The position numbers and the translations under genes are program-made. From Prunus persica (lineage: Eukaryota; Streptophyta; Magnoliopsida; Rosales; Rosaceae): DNA of 64,000 bases. The notes beneath the pieces are model-generated. The model did not search any database and was not told the DNA's origin. It saw only the letters and a list, made by a program, of their open reading frames with translations. The DNA is taken from contig NC_034016.1 in assembly GCF_000346465.2 (NCBI RefSeq), positions 10,058,027 to 10,122,026 of the forward strand, written 5' to 3'. Of the stretch, positions 10,117 through 20,458 are shown in pieces. Positions within the stretch are counted from its first letter, which is position 1. The number at the start of each line of letters is the position of its first letter.

Positions 10117-13076
10117 TGTAACAACCCTGTCCTTAATTAATTTTTAATTATTAAATTACTAGAGAAAAAGACAATTTTGCCCCTAAAATAAATTATTAGG
10201 GAAAAAGTTAACTTTTTGAACGGGAAGGAATTTGAAAATTTCAATTGTACCGTTGCATAACCGTAAAAAGAAGTTTAGTGGCATAACCGTAAATATTTCA
10301 AAGTTCAGTTTAAAACCCAAATTTTCTCCTCCCGCCTCAGAAGCATCACAACCAGCCAACTTCTCTCCTCCACCACCGCCATCACACAACTCCGTTCTTG
10401 GCGGCACCAGTCCCATTAGAACCGCCTCACTCCCCTCTTCAATTTTCGACCGGTCCTAGTCTTGATCCACGGCATGGTGGCCGGAGAGCTCGTTTAGACG
10501 CCTCTTGCCACCAAATCTTTCGAATTTGGTATGCTTTTCTATCCTTTCAATGTGTTCTAGCTGCTGGTTGTGTTATTTTTGAGAAATTTATGTGTTTAAT
10601 TGGTTGATTAAGCGATTGAAGGTTTGGCTAGTTTCGGCCTTCGATTCCGGCAACTTTTTGGGGTAGGCCCAAGAACAAAAGTGGTTCCAAATATGGTGTT
10701 TTACCTAGGGTAGGAAGCTTGGGCTTCAACCTTGAAATTTTACGGCCACCGAAATTTATCTAGACACCAACGCACTGCCAGGGGCGTGTGGCGGCACATG
10801 GGCAGGGTGGTGGTCCGACATTTTGTTCTAAAATTATCCTTATGTTGTCACGAGCGCTTAGGAATTCGCGGATCTCAATTCGGACAACATTTGAACCCCA
10901 AACGGATCTCGCATATTGTGCGATTTCTTGGTTTGATAAGTTTGAACCGTTGGATTGCAGTCAATTTCTTATATGTTGATCTATGTAATTCCAAGATTGT
11001 GTAGGATTTAATGGATTGTGAATTGAAGTCCCGGATACTTCGAAAAGGCCACCCTAGGGCTAGGTTTACAATAACCGTCCTATCGTGCGATCGAGACCAG
11101 ACTCTCCGGACATATGTCCTAGGCATGTTAGAACCTCTGGGAACTCTCGGATCAGAATTTTTAGGTTGTGGACCCCACGGGGTCCCGGGTTGACTTTTTG
11201 GGACTTACAACTTTTGAGTCCCGAGGCACTTCTAGACCGTTCCAATAAGTGAAAAAGCTTACATAGGCTTGAGAATGACCTTCAATTCAATGCATGCACT
11301 TCTAGGAGCCCAATGCCAGGACTTTGGATAAAATAATGAGGATGAGCTCCATAGAATATGTTTAAGCTTTTAGAAAGTTCATGTGCGTGCGAGTGTTCAA
11401 TTGGTTTATTTATGGTCTTAATTTCTTGATTTTATGTGAATTCAGGTTGAGTATTTAATTATATGTTGATTTATCACATGCTTATATATTCATATGGTTA
11501 ATTATGTTGTAAGATTATTAATATAATATTTAAACGGTATGTTAATCAGAGATCAACATGGCTAACATACTAGCTAAGTGTTTAATATATGTATATTCAA
11601 TAGTTGAAAAAGATGAATCATAGCACTTGGCTTTCATCAGATTGTGGCATACGAATGTATATATATTTTAAGTTTAGTTGAGAACAAGTTTATTGAAAGT
11701 TGATACAAAAGCCAGGTTATAGTTTTCAAACTCACCACGAGGGTGCCCCCTAGTTACTTTGAAATAGTTTGGTTATTTTGATAATGCCCCACGAGTTTCA
11801 GGGATGCCTGAACCGTGTGGTGCGAGGAATGCGGCTCAAATTGAAGTGTTATCTCTTAGACCTGCGAGGATTGCGGCTCGGATTGAAGTGGTATCTCTGA
11901 GACCTGCGAGGATTGCAGCTCAAATTAAAGTGTTATCTCTGAGATCTGCGAGGAATGCGGCTCGGTTAACTTTATGTTTCCGAGACCTGCGAAGATGTAA
12001 TTGATGGTATTAAAGGAATTGATGGATCAGAAATGGGGTTACGCTTAGTGGAAAGAATTTAAGCTTTAAAACGCTTTTAAAATAAAATTAAGGAACTTCA
12101 TACAGTTACTATCATTTTCTTAATCGATATATTTATGTCACAAGAGAAAGACGAATGTATGTATATATATATACATCATTAATTATTTATGAACGTTACA
12201 TGAGTTCGATACAAGGGTATTCGGAGCTTGTTTATTTTATTTTATCTTATTTAAATCCGTTATGCTTTAATTTATCTTATTTTATTTTATTTAAGTTGTT
12301 TGCCTTTATCTTTTTAGTATTGGATATGGTATTAAATAGCTCCAGTATTTCTAGCATACTTTGCCTCACAAGTCTTAGAAATATCTGGATCGTGGGGGCG
12401 AGAATTGCGGATCAAGTTGACCAGATGTCTCCTGAGTCCAATGAGGATTACAGGGCAGGACGTGTCACTAATGGTGTCACGAGGAATAAATAGTTATGGC
12501 TTTCCAAGAGTGATTACTTGAATCTAAATGCTTTTATTCCTTTATTTAAATGTAGTTATTGTCATGTGAGTAATGCCAGGAAGCTTGGAACAGGAATAGA
12601 AGAACTACATGTGGCTTGATCCCTGGTTGAGGGTACATAGGCAGCCTAGAATTACTAGGCGCAACCGCGAGGCAAAAAGGATTGAGAAATGGTTCAGCGA
12701 AATTATTTTTGAATATGTTATTGTGTTCCTGTTGTTCTAAAAGTTAGAATCAGTTCCATGTGACAGAATGATTTACTTGAATTACTGAGCCCTGGGAGCA
12801 GAATGATATACTGTTGTTTTCTTGGATATAATTTAAAGCATGCTGGCAGTTGGGTTATATGTATATATATTTATACTTGTTTTACAGGTGAAAATTTTGG
12901 AGAATGTTCAATTTACAGGGGAGACTCTGCCGAATTTTCGGCAGAAATCAAACTTGAGATAAACTGTATTTGAATGGAAGGGCAAATAGGTCAATTGTGC
13001 CCGGCATCCGCCAAGTGTCGGACACGCATAGGGTTCTGCTCGAATTCCAAAGTGAAATTTGGGTCGGGTCCTATTA
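10117..13076 (+). mobile_element. solo LTR of a long-LTR Ty3/gypsy family (copy A)
   Basis: A 2,960-bp segment that starts TGTAACAACCC, ends GGTCCTATTA and is flanked by GTAAC at 10112-10116 and 13077-13081. No gag/pol frame is present. It shares ordered blocks with 32900-35290: the TGTAACA.CCC start, GTGGCTTGATCCCT followed by GGGTAC.TAGGCAGCCT, GGGGAGACTCTGCCGAA, and the GGGTCCT end. LTR length and start resemble Del/Tekay-type chromoviruses, an inference. The end is not a canonical CA. LTR-LTR recombination leaving a solo LTR is the simplest explanation. Confidence 0.7.
11804..11992. repeat. 42-bp tandem repeat inside solo LTR A
   Basis: About four copies of a 42-bp unit (core GACCTGCGAGGATTGCGGCT then a TTGAAGTGTTATCTCT-like part). 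It causes an open frame with repeats of R-P-A-R-I-A that I do not regard as a gene. Confidence 0.75.
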
Positions 13077-13081
13077 GTAAC

Positions 13082-13560
13082 AATAACATCAAAAAGAATT
13101 TTGAGACAAAGAAACAAGTAATACATCAGCCCCAACAACAACAACAACAAAAGTAATGAATGTTATTTTTTTTTTTAGAGATAATAAATGTTGTCTTTTA
13201 TCTCCTTATACTATTTAGAGCATCCACAATGGACTCCTTAAACCACCTCCTTAGACAAATTTTAGGGAGGAAATGAAAAAATACAACTCCAACCATGCTC
13301 CTTATCCACCTCCTAAAATAGGGAGACCTCTTGGAGCTCTTATATCTGAGGAGAGAGAAAGGACTCTTAGTGGCTCCCTATAATTTAATGCTATTTTATT
13401 TAATGAATATTTTAAACTTTTAATTAATGCTAACTATTTTTTATATTATTTTTTTAATAGAGATGGAACAATTAAAAAAGAGTTATAGCATTTATGACTT
13501 CCTAAACTAGAGAGCATGATTGGAGTTGAAATTTTAAAGAGAGCTCCTAAAATTTAATGG
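13082..13560. mobile_element. possible truncated MITE in intergenic DNA
   Basis: At 13219 the sequence TTAGAGCATCCACAATGG resembles a PIF/Harbinger MITE end (TTA target plus GAGCATCC). The matching right end is not present before the GGGCC-rich element that begins near 13558, so it may be truncated or interrupted. A short CAA repeat (about 13134-13152) also lies here. Confidence 0.3.
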
Positions 13561-14460
13561 GCTTGGGCCGGACTAGGCCGAGCTTTAAAGAGGAGAGAGA
13601 AAATATCGGGCCGAGCTGGGTTTGTTTAGAAAATTCAAAGCCCAAGCCCGACCCATGAGCGGGGCTTGAGAAAGCCCATCGGGCCGGGCCGGGCTAAGCC
13701 CAACAGGCCTGGCCTAAACGGGCCCTACTTCATTCAAAAAAATCATAAACTTAATCATAAGGGCATTTTAGGCTAAATTTGAGATTAAACTCACTTAATT
13801 TCAATATTTTCACTTCAAACCAAATTTATAAAACACCCAATAAAGTCACACAACTTATAAGATTTTCCACAAAAATAGATCATAATACGTTCTAAGAAAT
13901 AATTTTAAAAAGTAATAAGTATCAAAAAAATATTTTTTAAAAGGATGGTATGAATAAATACGCAAATATTTGGTGATGTGTTCAAGAAAAGCATGATTAT
14001 ATTTGGTGGTACGATTATGTTTTGTAGTATGATTATATTTGGTGATGTGATATGTTGTTCATCTTATTTATATATATAAATATAATTGTTCAATTAATAA
14101 TTGACACAAATTAATGTGCTAATCATCCAATTATAAACTAGGAATGAGTAAAGAAAAGTAAATGAAATGAAACAAATTATATATGTGATTTAAGTGATAT
14201 AATTCTAAACCTAAACTCTTATTTATACATAATTATATATGTATGCAGGTCTAACGGGCTGGGTTTTTGTGGGCGGGCCGGGCGGAGCTTTCTTATACTT
14301 AATCGGGCCGGGCAGGGCTTCAGACACCCAAGCCCAAGCCTAACTCGGCCCAAGCCTAGCCGGGCCATCTCAAAGCCCATAACGAGCCGGGCCGAGCTTT
14401 TTTTCGATGGGCTGGGCAGGCCCCCATCGGCCCATGAGTCCGCGGGCCAAATGATGAGGC
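13558..14460. mobile_element. element bounded by GGGCC-rich inverted subterminal repeats
   Basis: Both ends (about 13558-13730 and 14250-14460) are packed with GGGCCGGGC-, GGGCTTGG- and AAGCCC-type motifs in both orientations around an AT-rich centre without genes. Such subterminal clusters are seen in non-autonomous hAT/CACTA-type elements. I could not find an exact target duplication, so class and limits are uncertain. Confidence 0.4.
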
Positions 14461-14763
14461 CTACTCTTATGAATCAAAATTTGTTTCCCAAATTTGAATT
14501 TTTTTAAAGTTAAATGTTCAAGAAAATAAATTACGATGATATAAAATAAAATAAAATTAAGAAAAAATTAAACATAAAATTATTTTAGAGTTAAATTATT
14601 TTTAAACAATGAATAAAATTGAGTACGAGATATACATGAATAGTTCTATTTTAGATCAAAAAATTTGGGTTTGAGTTATCTAGCATTAGATATAGACTTA
14701 ATAGGTTTATATGCAAGGTGAATTTAGCGCACCCCATTTTGAAATCCTGGGTCCGTCCCTGTC

Positions 14764-14821
<58 letters not shown>

Positions 14822-15407
14822 GTTGCTGGGTGGCTAAGCTAGGTTATGGCAAGGGGTGGGATGGGGCTGGGATCAGTGGGTGGAGGAGGACGGGTGAGGC
14901 TAGTTTTTGTTTTTAAAAAAAAAATTATACAAAGTTATTTTATTTTTAATTACTTTTAGTTTTCCATTTTATGTATTTAATTTTCATTTTACTTGAAATT
15001 ACAAATTTACCATTATTATTAACGGAAAATTGGATACATTAACTATTTTGATAAGTTCAAGTGATGAATTATTTGCACATGGGGTGGTACCACAATACAA
15101 AAGTGGACCAAACTCTCACCCTCCCCCCAAAGTGCACTCAGGTTCGATTCACGTAGGAGACAATCTTGAGCCAATCCAATATAATACTTCCCCTCCCCTC
15201 CGAATAACAAAATAAAAAAGTGATAAATTGTCACTATGCAAAAAATACCTTAGGCAACAGAGGAGGAGTATTATATTGCGCAATAAGCAATAAGCGTCGT
15301 TTCTAAATTATCAATGTTGTCATTTCATGTATTGGGCATCAAATTTTACCAAGTTTGTCTTACACATCACCCATAGTATTTGTTAAGTTCCCATTACAAC
15401 AGTCAAC

Positions 15408-15438
<31 letters not shown>

Positions 15439-15583
15439 GCTGAATATCCCAAAAAAACTTCCAAAAGCCCAAAAAGAACACTACCAAAAATTCAATATGA
15501 ACACTTCCAAAGAACTTCATTGATTTTTTAGTTCAAGAGGGTAAGTTCGACTAGGGTCATAGTTAAGGGGAAAAATGACACTT
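14461..15583. other. intergenic, with two microsatellites
   Basis: No gene recognised. It holds a long (GA)n tract at about 14766-14819 and an (AT)n tract at about 15418-15437. Confidence 0.6.
14766..14819. repeat. (GA)n microsatellite
   Basis: An almost pure GA dinucleotide run of about 27 units. Confidence 0.95.
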
Positions 15584-15592
15584 TACTTTTAT

Positions 15593-15781
15593 GGCTTAAT
15601 TGTACCAATGCCTCTTGAAATTTCGGTCAAATCCCACCTTACCCCCAAAACTTAAAATGACTCACTTTCATCCCTTGACCGAGGTTTAGTGACCCACTTT
15701 GTTCCCTATCATCAACTCCATCCAAAAGTATATTAACTTTGATGACGTGGCAAGCGGAGCCCACATCCACATAGATAAAAA
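15593..15781 (+). repeat. left TIR of the outer MULE
   Basis: Pairs in reverse complement with 31471-31646. Best-conserved blocks are GGCTTAATTG, GAGGTTT.GTGACCCACTTT and CCCACATCCACATAGATAAA. Confidence 0.85.
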
Positions 15782-16259
15782 CACAATTAAATATTGGGTA
15801 AACTGTCGAAAACCCCCTGGACTATATCGACTATCGAAATGTCCCCCTTGGATTATTTTTTCAGCCATTTTAGCCTTCGAATTAAAAGAAATCACCAATT
15901 TCACCCCTGCCGTTAGTTTTTCACCAATTCCATCCAAATGCCCCTCAAAAACACCACGTGAACTACACGTGAGCCATCTAAGAAGGGTAATATCGTCATT
16001 CTATACCCTCAGCCCTCAGCCCCCTTTTATTCGAACGAAGCCTTAGTTTCAGACATGGAGATTCAATAGAAACCTTCACAGAACCCACCCTTGATAACAG
16101 AACGCAACCCTATTTGCAAGCGTTCCAACTTTCTCACGTCGCTGATCTTCATCAATTTCACAAAGAAGAGAAGAAATTGCAGTTGAAGATGGGACGCATA
16201 GGAACAGACGTGCAGCTTCTACTTAATCAAGTTCGACCACTTTTATTACGAAGGATGAT

Positions 16260-16523
16260 ATGGTGCGTATCTGCCGGTGTGAATTTGAGGCTGAAACGAT
16301 TGTTTGCTAGTCTGATAAAAATGCAGGGAAGAGGTTATATGTGTGTTGTAAAGAGAAGTATGGTGGTAGCTGTGGTTAGAAGGCTTGGAAGGACCCAAAA
16401 ATGTCTGAGTAGGCCAAACATGTCATATGTCGATTGTTGAGACGAATCAACTCATTAGAAAAGAAAAGAGCTGAAGACAAGAAGATTGTGCAAGAGCTAA
16501 GAGACAGAGAGAAAAAATTTTGA
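16260..16523 (+). pseudogene. GRF-type zinc-finger gene of the inner MULE, broken
   Basis: In one frame the sequence shows C-R-C, then S.KNAGKRLYVC, then GGSCG and KAWKD, the spacing of a GRF zinc finger. A charged coiled-coil-like tail (LEKKRAEDKKIVQELRDREKKF) ends at a TGA. Three amber codons interrupt it at 16308-16310, 16377-16379 and 16410-16412; the first two sit where the family usually has Trp (TGG to TAG, a G-to-A change). Small GRF proteins with coiled-coil tails commonly travel in plant transposons; their role there is unknown. The open frame 16114-16440 in another phase is a shadow. Confidence 0.65.
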
Positions 16524-16618
16524 ACGCTGCTGCTGAGTTGTTTGGTTATGATTCTGTTGTTGTTTGTTTTATTACTTAGCTTTTCATTTGGTTAAAGTAG
16601 GTTAGGTTTTGATTTGAT

Positions 16619-16735
16619 TGAATGTAGAGTGGCCTTTTTGTGCCTTGTTTTGGCTTAACGAATGCAGTGGCATTTGGTTGAATGTAGTGGCCTTTTTGTG
16701 CTTTGTTTTGGCTCAACCAATGCAGTGGCATTTGG
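16619..16735. repeat. tandem duplication of about 60 bp inside the inner MULE
   Basis: Two copies of a unit containing GAATGTAG.GTGGCCTTTTTG and GCAGTGGCATTTGG. Confidence 0.7.
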
Positions 16736-17224
16736 ATTTGGTTCAATGTACATTTTGAGGTTAAATGTAGATTGCACAATTTCTGGATGAGTTTCCACCT
16801 GCATTGTGTGCAATGCATGAGCCATTCTCTTTCAAATTCTTCTCAATAATTTGAAATATCCTTGGCCCAACTCTTTGAGTCCATTTCACCTTCTTTTGTC
16901 TTGCAACTCTCAACATCAAATATGTTCTTATCCTTTCCACCATCGTGATTATTGGTTTATCTCTTGCCTCCAGAATTGCTGAATTGAAGCATTCACACAA
17001 ATTGTTCAGCAGTATATCACACTTGGGCCCAGTAGTAAAATGTGACCTACTCCAATGAATTGCTGGCCTATCCTGAAGCCATGCATGAGCTAGGGCAGAT
17101 ATTTCCATAATATTGTCCATCTCAGCTTCCCACCAAGGAACTGTTGTACTTCTAGCAGCAGCCCATGGCCTCTGTTTAAGTGCCAAACTACCATGCACAG
17201 CAAGTTTGAAATTATTGTGCAGAT

Positions 17225-18914
17225 TGATCAGTTCACAATTGTATATCATTTTGTACCCTTCTAGCTTATGATTTGGTTATGTTATTGAGTCAAACGTGTG
17301 CTTTTAATCCCTTTTCTGTTTATCATTCAGTTCATTGGGCCTTAGGTAGCAATGGTGTCTTTGGATAAGAAAAGATGCAAAATGGTGCAAAAACGAGCAG
17401 ACTGGGTTAGCAACTCATTTCGGCCTTAACATCTTTCTCCGAACTTGGATTGGCCCAAATAATATGTAGTTGGAAAGATGGGAGTCTGAACTTCAAGATG
17501 GACTACTCAAATGCATCAGATAATGAAGTTGAGCCCAATTCGTGAGCCCATATACACACCAGGCTCAGGATTGCAGTTTCCAGTTGTTGAGCCTTGGATA
17601 CTTTCTTTGAGCCTTGGATACTTTCTTTGAGCCATGTGACTCACCACAGCTTTCCTTGACTTTAGACCTGACATGTTGAGCAATTTAGGGAGGTGTGTCA
17701 GCTACTCAAGTGCAATTGGATACTTTCTTTGAGCCATGTGACTCACCACAGCTTTCCTTGACTTTAGACCTGACATGTTGAGCAATTTAGGGAGGTGTGT
17801 CAGCTACTCAAGTGCAAAGGACTCACTCCATTGACCAAGAATTCACTCCAGCCATCCTATATCACTTGATTCAGCCCAAAATCATGGGGGAGAACTCCAA
17901 CAAGCCTTCCTTCCAGTTCCTACAAATTTGTTCTTTCTCTGCCATCACCAACCACCGAAACTCATCCCAAATCACCTCTTTAGTTGCCATACTCTAGACA
18001 TGAGAAAGTTCTTGGAGTAGCATTAGACGTGGAGAAGCACCTGGAGAAGCCTTGGAAACCACAAGCAACTTCAGAATTGGGTTTCTCTACTCTTATTGCA
18101 TTCAATATGTTTTCTCATTTTTGCTTAAGTTTCATTTCCATTATGAGTAGCTAAATTCATAACTAGGGCTATGATGTAACCTAACATGAATATTCTGGGT
18201 TTATAAGTTGAAGTTTTGAGTTTCAAGTTTGATTCATGATTCATATTCCTATTCTTTATGCTTATCAGTTAATATGCTTGTTTGGATGATTGATCACCAT
18301 TAGAACTTGTATATTAGTTACCTTGGTTTGAATCAAGAGTAGACACCATGCTTTGATTTGAATTGAACTATGAATAAGAAAAGTATGTATGGACATTCGA
18401 CAACAGGGATTAGATACATGCTTGGTTGTTTAAATTGTTCTTCTATGCTTAATGGGTTCCTAATGCTTAATTTAGATTAGACAACAAATGATCAAGTTAG
18501 GGAATTAGGAGCACAAGGTTAGGACCAGACACCATGGCCTAATCATACTTTAGCTAGAATCAATCTTTGAATCCGAATGAGACTTGTCACTTGACTCCTT
18601 ATAACCCAGAATTGAATTGTTATGGTGAATCGAATGCCCTAGTCTCCCAATCTGTTTTCCAGCCTACAAAAGTACTCTTTGTTACATTTGTTCACTTTGC
18701 TTTTGTTTGAAATTTCGTTTTGCCTCATTTGTTCAACAATTACAATCACTCTTGCTTTAAATTCTATTTTAGACTTAACCTCCTACTTTCTTGAATTTGG
18801 TAATCTAAGTACATAACTAATTTTAACTTCTCAGTCCTCGTGGGTACGACCTCGTACTTGTCTTGCTATACTACTAATTGGCCCGTACAATTGCGAGTTA
18901 ACATTTTAACAACA
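17225..18914 (+). repeat. 5' LTR of the gypsy element
   Basis: 1,690 bp. It contains a directly repeated segment of about 102 bp (first copy from 17614, second from 17716), preceded by an extra short TTGGATACTTTCTTTGAGCC duplication; the 3' LTR has the same structure. Confidence 0.95.
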
Positions 18915-18919
18915 AATTT

Positions 18920-18937
18920 TGGCGCCGTTGCCGGGGA
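18920..18937 (+). promoter_or_regulatory. primer-binding site of the gypsy element
   Basis: TGGCGCCGTTGCCGGGGA, a typical Athila/Tat-group primer-binding sequence, five bases downstream of the 5' LTR. Confidence 0.85.
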
Positions 18938-19051
18938 CCGAATGAAAGTTCTTCCCTGGTTATGTGCCCAAGGCTACCCTATTCTTTTAGAAGTACTAAT
19001 TAACTCAAATTATTTTCTGTTTCAGGTAGTTTATGTCTAGTAATCCTTTCC

Positions 19052-20458
19052 TTGAGGTCTTCATTCCAACGTTCGAGATCTTTGAACGCAGGGCCATCTT
19101 TGCAACCAAACCGGGTGATCTCTGAAATTCAGAATCGTCTAGAAAGAGAGTTAGCAACTGCAAAAGAGCAAGCCATTGCCACATTTGAAGGTCTTGCTAT
19201 CCACACTGACCTCCCAGGGTCTTCACCTTCAAATTCGGAATCAAGTTCAGACCAAGAAGAAGAAGAGATGGCTGCCAATGAGTTCATGGGAGACCTTGAT
19301 ATCCCAACAATTCCAGCATCCCCTTCAAGCATCTTGCTGCCCACCGCAGCTCGAAACTATGAGCTTAAATCTTCTCATCTTAATATGCTCCCTTCTTTTT
19401 ATGGTTTACCTAATGAAGATCCATTAACTCATATAAAGGATATTTTTAATGTTGTGAGCTCTTTTCCCTTGACAGGTGTGACGGAAGAGCAACTTCGAAT
19501 GAGAGTGTTTCCTTACACTTTGAAAGATAAGGCGAAATATTGGTTGAATTCTTTGAAGCCTGGTTCACTCATGACTTGGGGAGCCATTCAAAAGAAGTTC
19601 TTGGAGAAATATTTCTCCACGCAAAAAACCGACATGCTTAGGGACAAGATCTTTCTATTTGCACAACAAGATGATGAGTCGTTTTGTGAAGCATGGGAGA
19701 GATTCAACGGGATGCTCAATCAATGTCCTCATCATGGGATTCCATTGAAGCTTCAGATGCGTATGTTTTATAAAGGACTAACCCCCTCTAGCCATAATAT
19801 TGTCACTAATTTTGCAGGTGGTTCTTATAAGACTAAAACTCCAGAAGAAACATATGAACTCTTTGAGGAGATAACAATGGAGACCCAACACACCGATACA
19901 AGAGGTAAACGTATTGCTGGTGGTTCTAATGATTCTTCCAGTGTGCAGATTTCCAAATTGGAACAAAATCTAGATGCCCTCCTTGCATTGAACTCAAGAA
20001 ACCCTTTGAAGGAAGTGTGTAGCATCTGTGAAACTCATGATAATCCTACCATTTCTTGTCCCTTTGGGGCTGCATATCCAGAATTTGTGCAAGAGCAAGC
20101 TAAGTTGGTGAATTCCTACAACCGAGGTCCAATAAATGACCCATATTCTCAAAGTTATAATCCAGGTTGGAGGAATCATCCAAACTTTTCATTGAGGAAT
20201 ACACAGAATCAAGCGAATCCCCCTTCACTCCAAAGGCCACAACAATCATCATCGTTGGAGGATAGAGTGAAGCAAATGGCAATCAACCAAAACAATTTCC
20301 AGCAAACAACACAAGCTGCCATCTCCAAGTTGGAAGTGCAATTGGGCCAGATAGCTACTGAAATAGCTCAAAGAGAACCTGGGAAATGGCCAAGTCAAAC
20401 CGTGATCAATCCAAAAAAACCAAGAAGCCAAGGCCGTTCATGTGCTCAGATCAGGTAA
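19052..20458 (+). CDS. gag: gag of the Athila-like element
   Basis: An open frame of 468 codons. The conserved retrotransposon gag region (RVFPYTLKDKAKYWLNSL, then FLEKYF and CEAWERFNGML) lies at about residues 145-220. It is followed by the Athila-type stretch CPHHGIPL and a short Cys/His motif (C-x2-C-x2-H-x6-C). The product would form the particle that packages the element RNA. No ATG starts this frame: the ATG at 19033 is in another phase and runs into this region, which suggests a one-base indel near 19050; the first in-frame ATG is at about 19268. The end overlaps pol by 17 bases in a different frame, at a run of seven A (about 20413-20419). Confidence 0.85.
   Translation: MRSSFQRSRSLNAGPSLQPNRVISEIQNRLERELATAKEQAIATFEGLAIHTDLPGSSPSNSESSSDQEEEEMAANEFMGDLDIPTIPASPSSILLPTAARNYELKSSHLNMLPSFYGLPNEDPLTHIKDIFNVVSSFPLTGVTEEQLRMRVFPYTLKDKAKYWLNSLKPGSLMTWGAIQKKFLEKYFSTQKTDMLRDKIFLFAQQDDESFCEAWERFNGMLNQCPHHGIPLKLQMRMFYKGLTPSSHNIVTNFAGGSYKTKTPEETYELFEEITMETQHTDTRGKRIAGGSNDSSSVQISKLEQNLDALLALNSRNPLKEVCSICETHDNPTISCPFGAAYPEFVQEQAKLVNSYNRGPINDPYSQSYNPGWRNHPNFSLRNTQNQANPPSLQRPQQSSSLEDRVKQMAINQNNFQQTTQAAISKLEVQLGQIATEIAQREPGKWPSQTVINPKKPRSQGRSCAQIR

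Noticed and set aside
11804..12004. Arg/Ala-rich repeat frame
   Set aside because: Produced by the 42-bp tandem repeat inside a solo LTR.
16114..16440. 108-residue frame near the left MULE TIR
   Set aside because: It is out of phase with the GRF zinc-finger pseudogene that explains this stretch better.
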